Positions 1 through 5,687 of a stretch of 8,204 bases of DNA are shown here, piece by piece. This DNA comes from Acidobacteriota bacterium (GTDB lineage Bacteria; Acidobacteriota; Vicinamibacteria; Vicinamibacterales; CAVVIG01): contig QHWL01000356.1 of assembly GCA_003222555.1 (NCBI GenBank), positions 1-8,204 on the forward strand, read 5' to 3'. How positions within the stretch are numbered: the first letter of the stretch is position 1; each line of letters begins with the position of its first letter. The notes under the pieces were generated by a model, which saw only the letters and a program-made list of their open reading frames with translations, was not told where the DNA came from and made no database searches. Both the position numbers and the translations under genes were made by a program.

Positions 1-1
1 T

Positions 2-433
2 GCGCTCACGTCGATCCACTCGGCTGAAGCGTTGAGGCCAAATCATCGCGGCTATCACACGGTCGAGGGCGACGCCCTGCGATTGCTTGGCGACCGGGAC
101 AGCGAGATTCAAGCGTATCGACGAGAGGCGGAGTTGCTGACACCTGGCGAGCGCGACTGGGTCCAGGCGGAGCACAAGTTGATTCTCGCGCTTGCCGAAG
201 CAGGACGGCACGAAGCAGCAGCCGGCGAAGCCCAGCGGGTCGTCGCACGAGTGCCGGCCGATGCCGTTGCGCACACGTTGCTCGGGATCGCGTACATGGG
301 GTTGAACGCGGTGGAGATGGCGAAGGCGTCATTCGAGAAGGCCTTGGCCCTCGATCCGGCGACTGCCGGCGCCCGGCAGGGACTCGTCGAAGCGGAGGAG
401 GTCAAGAGGAAACCGCGGGAGCGGAAGGACTGA
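2..433 (+). CDS. TPR-repeat protein, C-terminal part (5' truncated by window edge)
   Basis: The frame is open from base 2 to the TGA at 431-433, so this is the tail of a longer gene; the TTG at 32 is probably an internal Leu. The protein shows helical pairs typical of tetratricopeptide repeats. One unit runs from about RDWVQAEHKLILALAEAGR to RVVARVPAD. A very regular final unit follows, with the TPR signature residues in AHTLLGIAYMGLN and ASFEKALALDP. The end is a charged Lys/Arg/Glu tail (VKRKPRERKD). TPR arrays mediate protein-protein contacts, and this fragment shows no catalytic domain. The missing N-terminal part could hold an enzymatic or transcriptional domain, so the role is unknown. 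TPR assignment is confident; partner and function are not. Confidence 0.8.
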   Translation, partial: ALTSIHSAEALRPNHRGYHTVEGDALRLLGDRDSEIQAYRREAELLTPGERDWVQAEHKLILALAEAGRHEAAAGEAQRVVARVPADAVAHTLLGIAYMGLNAVEMAKASFEKALALDPATAGARQGLVEAEEVKRKPRERKD

Positions 434-692
434 ACATCATAACCGTCGCCGAGGGAGGTCGACCGTTTACAGGTATGTACTGAGCGCAGGACGTTCGGGC
501 CCAACAACGCGGTTTTTCGGGCGGTTTCCGCATGAGTCAGCGGGCACGGGATTTGAAGTAACACCGGTCGGGTCGCGCCGAATCAACGGGATACGTAATT
601 TCAGGCAGGCGCTGGCATCGCCGTATCCCGTCCTCACGTTTCACGATTCGGTGCGGCCTTTTTTGGTTTCGCGAACACGACGGAGAATGACC
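434..692. other. intergenic region with an inverted repeat
   Basis: No convincing gene lies in these 259 bases. A perfect 10-base inverted repeat, ACGGGATACG (586-595) and CGTATCCCGT (622-631), is separated by 26 bases and could act as a loose terminator for the upstream TPR gene or as an operator for the following lipoprotein gene. No clean sigma-70 promoter is evident. The ribosome binding site of the next gene is at the right end (GGAG, 682-685). Confidence 0.4.
586..631. repeat. inverted repeat, 10-bp arms
   Basis: ACGGGATACG at 586-595 is the exact reverse complement of CGTATCCCGT at 622-631. The 26-base spacer holds a further possible small stem (GGCG with CGCC). No T-run follows immediately, so a classical intrinsic terminator is unlikely. 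A protein-binding site or mRNA structure is possible. Confidence 0.45.
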
Positions 693-1055
693 ATGGCAAA
701 AAGGCTCTCACGTTTTGCGTTTATCGTCGCTCTCGTCGCGTTCACCTCGGCCTGCGCGCTGTCGTTGCGCAGCCCGAGTATCGCAGACCTCAAGAGTCAT
801 CCTGGCCGATACCAGGATCGAACCGTCAGCGTCAGCGGCGTCGTCACCAGCTCCTGGGGCCTGCCGCTCGTGCCGTTCCGGATGTACAAGGTGGACGACG
901 GGACCGGCGAAGTCACGGTGCTGTCGGAGAGCTCGAGGATGCCCGCGCGCGGCGAGCGCGTGCGCGTCAAAGGGCGGGTGGGCGACGTCGCCGTGCTTGG
1001 CGGACGGGCGCTCGGACTTCACCTGAGGGAAGAAAGCCTCTATGTGCGAAGGTGA
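693..1055 (+). CDS. small OB-fold lipoprotein
   Basis: Predicted 120-residue exported lipoprotein. I chose ATG 693 because GGAG (682-685) lies 7 bases upstream; ATG 687 is also possible, and a longer frame opens at GTG 651. The N-terminus is a typical signal: basic MAKRLSR, hydrophobic FAFIVALVAF, then the lipobox TSAC, so Cys21 would become the lipidated first residue. The mature part (about 90 residues) reads as one oligonucleotide/oligosaccharide-binding-type beta barrel: SVSGVVTSSWGLPLVPFRMYKV, then DGTGEVTVLS, then RVRVKGRVG. This resembles the tRNA_anti-like and BOF groups of small periplasmic OB proteins. It is alone in its transcription unit, and its stop codon lies inside the inverted repeat that begins at 1052. 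Export and OB fold are well supported; the ligand is unknown. Confidence 0.75.
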   Translation: MAKRLSRFAFIVALVAFTSACALSLRSPSIADLKSHPGRYQDRTVSVSGVVTSSWGLPLVPFRMYKVDDGTGEVTVLSESSRMPARGERVRVKGRVGDVAVLGGRALGLHLREESLYVRR

Positions 1056-1561
1056 AATTTACAATTTAGTACTACTTTGTCAGATCCGCGGGATTCGGCC
1101 AGAAACCTGCTGATCCCCCGAACTGCTCGACGGCGCGGGAAACCTTCGCTCCGGGACGTGGGCACAGCCGGAGCAGCTCCGTGAGCTGCTCCGGACTCGG
1201 CCCTGCGCGTGCGGTTTCCCGTCTGCCGCATAAGTCGCGCCGCTCGCAAATGTTCGCGGGACCAGCAGGTTTCTGGCCGCGCGCGGGCGAGGGCTCCGGC
1301 TGCGGAGCATTTCGAAGGCCACCGGCCGCGTCGATCCAGATTGACGCCCCGATGTCTGCGAACCAGCACGGGCGGTGATTGTTGATGACGCCAGCGGTGG
1401 AATCAGCCGAATCGACGCGGGCTGCGAAGCGCTCGCCGGAGGAGGCGTTTTTTCGCGCGACGTTCGAGCTCCGCGGCCGGAGTCCTCGGCCGCGCGTCTC
1501 GCCGACTGGAACGATCTGACAAAGTCGAACTAATTCTTGATTCCCAATTTGTAAATTTCAC
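1052..1561. mobile_element. MITE-like structured non-coding block with terminal inverted repeats
   Basis: No supported gene lies between the stops of the two convergent genes (about 500 bases). GTGAAATTTACAA at 1052-1064 is inverted at 1549-1561. A second inner block, ACTTTGTCAGATC (1074-1086), is inverted at 1513-1525, so the ends form a two-part inverted repeat in which the right arm has about 15 extra bases. Inside are a roughly 180-base imperfect palindrome (1096-1279), a GCTCCG/CGGAGC stem (1293-1308) and a CGCGGCCG/CGGCCGCG stem (1472-1494). A TTTTTT run at 1448-1453 follows a weak CGCC/GGCG stem. The stop codons of both neighbours lie in the repeat ends. It could be a non-autonomous mobile element, a structured RNA or an elaborate two-way terminator. 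No clear target-site duplication was seen. Confidence 0.5.
1096..1279. repeat. long imperfect palindrome (about 180 bases)
   Basis: Nested arms pair in order: GGCCAGAAACCTGCTG (1097-1112) with CAGCAGGTTTCTGGCC (1263-1278), perfect over 16; CGAAC (1119-1123) with GTTCG (1252-1256); CGGCG (1131-1135) with CGCCG (1238-1242); CGGGAAACC (1136-1144) with GGTTTCCCG (1213-1221); and CCGGAGCAGCT (1168-1178) with AGCTGCTCCGG (1184-1194) around a five-base loop. Transcribed from either strand it would form one long hairpin. Confidence 0.75.
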
Positions 1562-3339
1562 GCTGTTATTTTCAGCGCGACCGCCGTCATGTCGTCGTTG
1601 GGCGGCGTGTCGCCGCGGAACTGCTGAACGGCCGCGAAAATCGCGTCGACCACCTCGCGGGCCGACTTGTCTCGGACCTCGTTCACCACCTGCAGGAGCC
1701 GCGCCGCCCCGAACTCCCGCCCGATCGCATCGTTGGCCTCGAAGACACCGTCGCTGCAGAAGACGTACGCGTCGCCCCGCGCGAGGTCGAACGTCAATTC
1801 TTCGTACGACGATCCCGCAAAGGGACCAAGCGGCAGGCCCGGCAGCTCGATCTGCGACACATCGTCGCCGCTGCAGCGGATCGGATAGGGCAGGCCGGAG
1901 TTGGCCAGCATCAACGTGCGGCGTTTGAAATCGAACAGGGCATAACACAACGTGCAGTAGTACTCCTCGAGCTGGCGCTCGTGGAGAATCGTGTTCATCG
2001 ACGCCAGAACGCCCGCGGGGCTGAATCGTTCCGGCGCGTACCGGCGGCGGAACGTGCGCGAGCGGACCAGCTCCCCCGCAAATGTACTGTACAGAGCCGC
2101 CGCAAGGCCTTTGCCAGACACGTCGCCGACGGCCACGACGAGGCTGTTGGACTCGGGCATCAGGAAGTCGTAGAGATCTCCCCCAAGCTCGCGCGCCGGC
2201 TCGAAACGCGCCGCGACGTCGACGCCCTTGAGCCGCTTGGGCAGCTCGGTCGGGAGGAGCGCCGCCTGAACCCGCTGCGCGAATCGAATCTCCTTCTCTA
2301 GTCGAATCTCGTTGCGGCGGATTGTTTCGTACAGCCGTGCGTTCTCGATGGCGACCGCGGCCTGGCTGGCGAGCAGCGTCAGAATCTCGATGTGGCTCTT
2401 GCTGAACGCGTCGAGCTCGGGGCTCTCGAGGTCGAAAACACCGATGCAGCGCTCCTTCAACATCAGCGGAATCACCAGCTCGGACCGCGCATCGTCGACC
2501 ACCTTGATGTACCGGGGGTCGGCGGACACGTCGGGCACGAGCACCACTTCTTTGTGAAGCGCGGCGTAGCCGACGATCCCGTCGCCAATCTTGACGCGTG
2601 GCATCGTCACTTTGTCGCCGTAGCGGACCGCGACCTTCATGTCGAGCTCCTGGGTGTCGTCGTTGACCAGCAGGATGCCGAAGGTGCGGTAGTCGATGAC
2701 GCGGCGCGTGAGGTTGGCGATGCGAGTGAGCAGCTCGTCGAGGTTGAGAATCGCGCCGAATTCGCGAGCGATGTCCGCGAGCGTTTCGAGCGTGCTCGTG
2801 TGCTCGCGCTCGTGCTCGAACAGCCGTGCGTTTTCGATCGCGACCGCGACGTGGGCGGCGAACTGCCGGAGGACCGCCTCGTCGGTCTCGGTGAACTGCC
2901 CCAGCGTATCGCTCAGGAGGTTGAGCGCGCCGATGACCCGTCCCTTGCGGCGGAGCGGCACGACGAGCTCCGCGTTCGAGCCCGGCACGGCTTCGACGTA
3001 TCGTGGATCGGCGCTGACGTCGTTGACGAGAAGCGGCTGTCCTTCGGCGACCGCGGAGCCCACCAGGCCGTGTCCCACCTTCACGCGGAGCGTGCGCGCG
3101 ACGTCAGCGGGGTATCCTACCGAGTACGCGATGGTGAGCTCGCCGCGTTGAGGATCGAGCAGATAGACGGCGAAGGCCTGAAACTTGGTGAGCCGGGCGA
3201 TGAGCTCTGGAATCTTGTGCAGCAGCTCGTCGAGGTCCAACACCGACGTGACCTCGCGCCCGAGCGCGACCAGGGTGGTCAGCGCCTCGCTGAGGCTCGT
3301 TGGAGACCCGGTGACGGAGGTCGTGGATAAATCGGTCAA
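1558..3339 (-). CDS. GAF-GAF-SpoIIE (RsbU-like) serine phosphatase
   Basis: A 593-residue cytoplasmic signalling phosphatase. Two tandem GAF domains (about 33-173 and 197-337) share the motif SADPRY (109-114 and 272-277), so they look like an internal duplication. A helical linker (about 338-365, ending in the RFAQRVQAALLP signature of these proteins) leads to a PPM/SpoIIE domain (370-593). The metal-binding acidic motifs are intact: GGDLYD (386-391), VGDVSGKG (404-411), SDGVFEA (529-535) and NDDMT (581-585). Known relatives dephosphorylate a phosphoserine on an RsbV/SpoIIAA-type anti-anti-sigma factor, with GAF domains sensing the signal. No RsbV or RsbW partner lies in this window. The start is TTG at 3337-3339, since an in-frame TAA lies four codons upstream; no good ribosome binding site is visible. 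The gene is divergent from the FabZ-like gene. Catalytic competence is confident, the substrate is inferred. Confidence 0.93.
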   Translation of the reverse strand: MTDLSTTSVTGSPTSLSEALTTLVALGREVTSVLDLDELLHKIPELIARLTKFQAFAVYLLDPQRGELTIAYSVGYPADVARTLRVKVGHGLVGSAVAEGQPLLVNDVSADPRYVEAVPGSNAELVVPLRRKGRVIGALNLLSDTLGQFTETDEAVLRQFAAHVAVAIENARLFEHEREHTSTLETLADIAREFGAILNLDELLTRIANLTRRVIDYRTFGILLVNDDTQELDMKVAVRYGDKVTMPRVKIGDGIVGYAALHKEVVLVPDVSADPRYIKVVDDARSELVIPLMLKERCIGVFDLESPELDAFSKSHIEILTLLASQAAVAIENARLYETIRRNEIRLEKEIRFAQRVQAALLPTELPKRLKGVDVAARFEPARELGGDLYDFLMPESNSLVVAVGDVSGKGLAAALYSTFAGELVRSRTFRRRYAPERFSPAGVLASMNTILHERQLEEYYCTLCYALFDFKRRTLMLANSGLPYPIRCSGDDVSQIELPGLPLGPFAGSSYEELTFDLARGDAYVFCSDGVFEANDAIGREFGAARLLQVVNEVRDKSAREVVDAIFAAVQQFRGDTPPNDDMTAVALKITA

Positions 3340-3452
3340 CGTAGATTACGGGAAACGCGGAGACCGCACACGGCGGTCGCGACCATTTACAATCAGGAAT
3401 TAATTCTTACTGCCAAATTGTTAATTGTAACTTAGTATGATTCCCCGGACCT
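3340..3452. promoter_or_regulatory. divergent intergenic region with AT-rich repeat and operator-like palindrome
   Basis: This 113-base spacer must serve both the phosphatase (leftward) and the FabZ-like gene (rightward). It holds a hairpin GACCGC-ACACG-GCGGTC (3362-3378). An AT-rich block (3384-3440) carries TTACAAT (3387-3393) inverted as ATTGTAA (3425-3431). TAGTAT at 3433-3438 is a plausible -10 for the rightward gene, placing the transcript start 5-10 bases before ATG 3453; no good -35 was found. The segment 3397-3425 matches the right arm of the inverted-repeat block at 1527-1555 at about 21 of 29 positions. Confidence 0.4.
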
Positions 3453-3902
3453 ATGGATCTGACGCTGCCGCTCGATTACGCCGCAATTGAGCGGATTCTG
3501 CCCCACCGGTATCCGTTCCTGCTCGTCGACCGAATCACCGAGTTCGAGGTCGACAAACGGATCGTTGGTATCAAGAACGTGTCGCTCAACGAGCGGTACC
3601 TGTCGCACGCGACCAACGGCTCCCCAGTGCTGCCGCCGACGATTCTCACCGAGGCCGTCGCGCAGGTCGGTGCGATCATGATCCTCGCGAAGCCCGAGAA
3701 CCGCCAGCGTCTCATTTATTTCATGGGCATCGAACGCGTGCGCTATCGGCGTCCCGTCCACCCGGGCGATGTCGTCGAGATCGAGGTGATGGCCGTGCGG
3801 CTCCGCAGCCGCATGGGCCTGCTGAAAGGCGTCGCGCGAGTCGACGACAACGTGGTCGTCGACGGCACGATGACATTCGCGCTCGGCCCCGCCCAGTTGT
3901 AG
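3453..3902 (+). CDS. FabZ-like hot-dog fold protein with altered catalytic loop
   Basis: A 149-residue protein of normal FabZ length. FabZ dehydrates (3R)-hydroxyacyl-ACP to trans-2-enoyl-ACP in fatty-acid synthesis. The N-terminal ILPHRYPFLLVDRI (about 15-28), the middle LTEAVAQVG with the expected catalytic Glu, and the C-terminal VRYRRPVHPGDVVEIEV are all family hallmarks. However, the segment that normally reads like GHFPG followed by a PG turn is HATNGSPVLPPT here. In an ungapped alignment the catalytic His position is Ala, a His sits one residue earlier, and the MPG turn is LPP. Dehydratase activity is therefore uncertain. It could be a divergent FabZ or a hot-dog protein with another substrate. 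ATG 3453 is the only sensible start (in-frame TGA at 3438) and there is no Shine-Dalgarno, so the mRNA may have a very short leader. It stands alone, away from other fatty-acid genes. Confidence 0.8.
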   Translation: MDLTLPLDYAAIERILPHRYPFLLVDRITEFEVDKRIVGIKNVSLNERYLSHATNGSPVLPPTILTEAVAQVGAIMILAKPENRQRLIYFMGIERVRYRRPVHPGDVVEIEVMAVRLRSRMGLLKGVARVDDNVVVDGTMTFALGPAQL

Positions 3903-4157
3903 CGCGCGGATTCATCACCATCCGAGAATTGCACTGTCTCGCCACCGTGGTACTCATTTGGCTGAGCTGACAAGCGACGCCGTTTGTTGGTCGGACGCCG
4001 AACGCGCCCATAATTTGTGGCGACACCTCAAGGCGCAACCACCCGATATCCACAGCAGAGCGTGGCACCCGTGTTGCTTTCGCGAGCCCGAAACGTGTGC
4101 CTTCCGGGGCAAGACGCCACGCTGCGGGCCCGTCGAGCTGGAGAATGGAGGAACGGC
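3903..4157. other. intergenic region upstream of small membrane protein gene
   Basis: These 255 bases hold no gene I can support. A weak promoter is possible (TTGGTC 3987-3992, 16-base spacer, CATAAT 4009-4014), which would give a leader of about 135 bases. A strong ribosome binding site, GGAGG (4147-4151), closes the region. No terminator for the FabZ-like gene stands out. Confidence 0.3.
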
Positions 4158-4307
4158 ATGTTGGAAACCATCGCGATCATACTGATCGTGCTGTGGCTGC
4201 TCGGAATGGTGAGCGGCTACACGCTGGGCAACTTCATCTATGTGCTGCTGGTCGTCGCCGTCGTGCTGTTCCTGGTGCGATTGATCATCGGGTCACGGGT
4301 CGTTTGA
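4158..4307 (+). CDS. lmo0937-family small membrane protein (DUF5670-like)
   Basis: A 49-residue, almost entirely hydrophobic protein. It begins MLETIAIILIVLWLLGMVSG, then a short polar turn (YTLGNF), then a second membrane segment IYVLLVVAVVLFLVRLI, and ends in a short basic tail. Two helices separated by a small hairpin, the MLETIAIIL start and the length all match the lmo0937-type family, which is widespread in soil bacteria and has no established function. ATG 4158 is well supported by GGAGG at 4147-4151, 6 bases upstream. It is a single-gene unit convergent with the diguanylate cyclase gene. A general envelope or stress role is often suspected for such proteins, but nothing here proves it. 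Confidence 0.85.
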   Translation: MLETIAIILIVLWLLGMVSGYTLGNFIYVLLVVAVVLFLVRLIIGSRVV

Positions 4308-4314
4308 GGCGACC

Positions 4315-4395
4315 GGGGGTCGGGAGTCGTGAGTCGTGTTCAGTTTTCGAGAGTTGCAGCGGACGGACGCAGAAACTGAAACGACTCCCGACCCC
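4315..4395. terminator. inverted heptamer hairpin between convergent genes
   Basis: GGGGTCGGGAGTCGT (4316-4330) is exactly inverted as ACGACTCCCGACCCC (4381-4395). An inner pair is close to GTTTCAGTTT (around 4338-4347) with AAACTGAAAC (4371-4380). The left arm is built of seven-base units: GGGGGTC, GGGAGTC, GTGAGTC (4315-4335). The right arm abuts the stop codon (4395-4397) of the cyclase gene, and the left arm starts 8 bases after the stop of the small membrane protein gene. It can serve as a two-way terminator. Its heptamer make-up links it to the arrays near 6363 and 6902. Confidence 0.6.
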
Positions 4396-5219
4396 TACGT
4401 GGCCGTGTCGACAGACAGACGCACGCAGTCGCGACCTTGATCTTTGGCGCGGTAGAGCGCCACATCGGCCCGGCCGATCAGCGCTTTGACATCGATCTCC
4501 GACGGCATCGCCGTCGTCACGCCGAAGCTTGCCGTGATGGTGAGCATTTCGCCCTTCCACTGAATGGCCATTTCCGACAGGTCGTGCCGCAGGGTGTCGG
4601 CCACCCGCTTGGCGCCTTCGAGCGGCGTTTCGGGCAGCAAGACGAGAAACTCCTCGCCGCCGTAGCGGCATTTGAAATCACTGCCGCGCAGCACGTCGCG
4701 CATCAGTGCCCCGACGGCCGCCAGCACGGCGTCGCCGCAGAGATGGCCGTTGCGATCGTTGACTTCCTTGAAGCGATCGAGATCGAACATGATGAGCGAT
4801 ACCGACATCTGCGAGCGGCGCGCCCGGCGCAGCTCTAGGTCGATGATGCCCATCGCGTGCGTGCGGTTGAAACAGCCCGTGAGGCCATCGCGCAGGGTGT
4901 GGTCTTTGACCTCGCGAAACAGTTGGGCATTCCTCAGCGAGATGCCCAATAACGTCGCCGCCGTCGCGAGCACGCGCCGGCGGCCATCGCTGAAGGGCCC
5001 CGCCGAATCGGGCACGCCGAGGACACCGACCGAGACGCCGCCGGCAGTCATCGGCAGGCACAGGTGACCTTCGGCCGAGACCAGATCGGCCGCCCTCGCG
5101 CCTCTGTCGCCGACCAGCGTGCCATCGGCAATCCTCTCATGCGCCCGCTCGAGCTCGCGCCGTCCTTCGCGGGCACTGCCCACGAGCGCCTGCCAGTGGC
5201 CGTCCGTTCTCATCATCAC
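4395..5219 (-). CDS. diguanylate cyclase, GAF (partial) and GGDEF part of a split gene
   Basis: The 274-residue reading frame carries most of a GAF domain (about 1-103) and a complete GGDEF domain (about 105-268). Visible motifs are DGLTGCFNR, the metal-binding Asp in FDLDRFKEVND, the active-site RYGGEEF, and the inhibitory I-site RGSD exactly five residues before GGEEF. An active, product-inhibited synthase making c-di-GMP from two GTP is expected. The frame starts with GTG, ATG, ATG at 5219-5211, overlapping the TGA of the upstream frame (5216-5584). The upstream frame has the missing start of the same GAF domain plus a membrane anchor, so the two are best read as one gene broken by a frameshift near 5230. 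Re-initiation at the overlapping GTG could still make this soluble half. Confidence 0.85.
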   Translation of the reverse strand: MMMRTDGHWQALVGSAREGRRELERAHERIADGTLVGDRGARAADLVSAEGHLCLPMTAGGVSVGVLGVPDSAGPFSDGRRRVLATAATLLGISLRNAQLFREVKDHTLRDGLTGCFNRTHAMGIIDLELRRARRSQMSVSLIMFDLDRFKEVNDRNGHLCGDAVLAAVGALMRDVLRGSDFKCRYGGEEFLVLLPETPLEGAKRVADTLRHDLSEMAIQWKGEMLTITASFGVTTAMPSEIDVKALIGRADVALYRAKDQGRDCVRLSVDTAT

Positions 5220-5584
5220 CCAGGCGTCCTCGGCTTCGGCAGGTGCTGCTGTACAATGTCGCGGATCGCGTCGACGTCGAGCGACCGGCCGAGCCCCTGG
5301 CCGAAAAGAACCAGGCGCTCCATCTCGGACGCCCGCGATTGGGTCTGGATGGCCTCGGCTTCCGCCGCCGCGTCACGAGCCTTCGCCTCTTGGCGTTTGC
5401 TCAGTTGATGGAAGGCAAATACGACGATTAGGATGATCAGCGCCGGTACGAGCGCGAGGCCAGAGCTCCGCTCCACGTCTCGCGCGAGAGTGAGGAGATG
5501 GCGGATCGGCGTCGCAAGAACGATCGTCAGCGCGACCCCGAGGGCGGCAACCAGGACCCAGTCCTGACGACCGATGAGATTCAT
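5216..5584 (-). CDS. membrane and coiled-coil N-terminal part of the split diguanylate cyclase
   Basis: A 122-residue frame with two membrane helices (about 9-27 and 43-59), a charged Ala/Glu-rich coiled coil (60-95, QLSKRQEAKARDAAAEAEAI) and the opening helix of a GAF domain (LGRSLDVDAIRDIVQQHLP, about 98-116). It then leaves frame at KPRTPG and stops at 5216-5218. In the alternative frame the sequence reads EDAWVMMRTDGHW, the natural continuation of the GAF domain, so one base has been lost (or two gained) around 5228-5236. Together the halves would give about 396 residues with the architecture TM-TM-coil-GAF-GGDEF. The start is ATG 5584 without an obvious ribosome binding site. A sequencing or assembly error is possible. 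Confidence 0.75.
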   Translation of the reverse strand: MNLIGRQDWVLVAALGVALTIVLATPIRHLLTLARDVERSSGLALVPALIILIVVFAFHQLSKRQEAKARDAAAEAEAIQTQSRASEMERLVLFGQGLGRSLDVDAIRDIVQQHLPKPRTPG

Positions 5585-5687
5585 GGATCGATTGTGCTGT
5601 AGCCCAAACGGCCGGACAACGGTAAAATGACAGGCTCTGCACTACGGCGGAGAATCGCGTTGAATCAAATCCCGCGAGCATACGAAG
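5585..5687. promoter_or_regulatory. divergent promoter region of the cyclase and PCYCGC genes
   Basis: This 103-base spacer separates two divergent genes. TAAAAT at 5623-5628 is a good -10 candidate for the rightward PCYCGC gene, giving a leader of about 53 bases. The -35 is weak (TAGCCC at 5600-5605, 17-base spacing). No strong Shine-Dalgarno precedes ATG 5688. Confidence 0.3.

Noticed and set aside
1181..1378. 65-codon frame in the inverted-repeat block
   Set aside because: It has no ribosome binding site, no recognisable domain, and lies across hairpin arms. The composition looks like non-coding GC-rich DNA.
1434..1453. Intrinsic terminator before TTTTTT at 1448
   Set aside because: The stem is only four pairs with a six-base loop. 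It is too weak to call on its own, though it may contribute within the structured block.
2392..3330. 312-codon open frame on the plus strand, opposite the phosphatase gene
   Set aside because: It is the codon-bias shadow of the GAF-GAF-SpoIIE gene. The translation is Arg/Val/Glu-rich and matches no family, whereas the other strand has all expected motifs.
5216..5219. Ordinary two-gene operon with ATGA/GTGA-type overlap
   Set aside because: The upstream product ends in the first helix of a GAF domain and the downstream frame continues that same domain, so a broken single gene explains it better.
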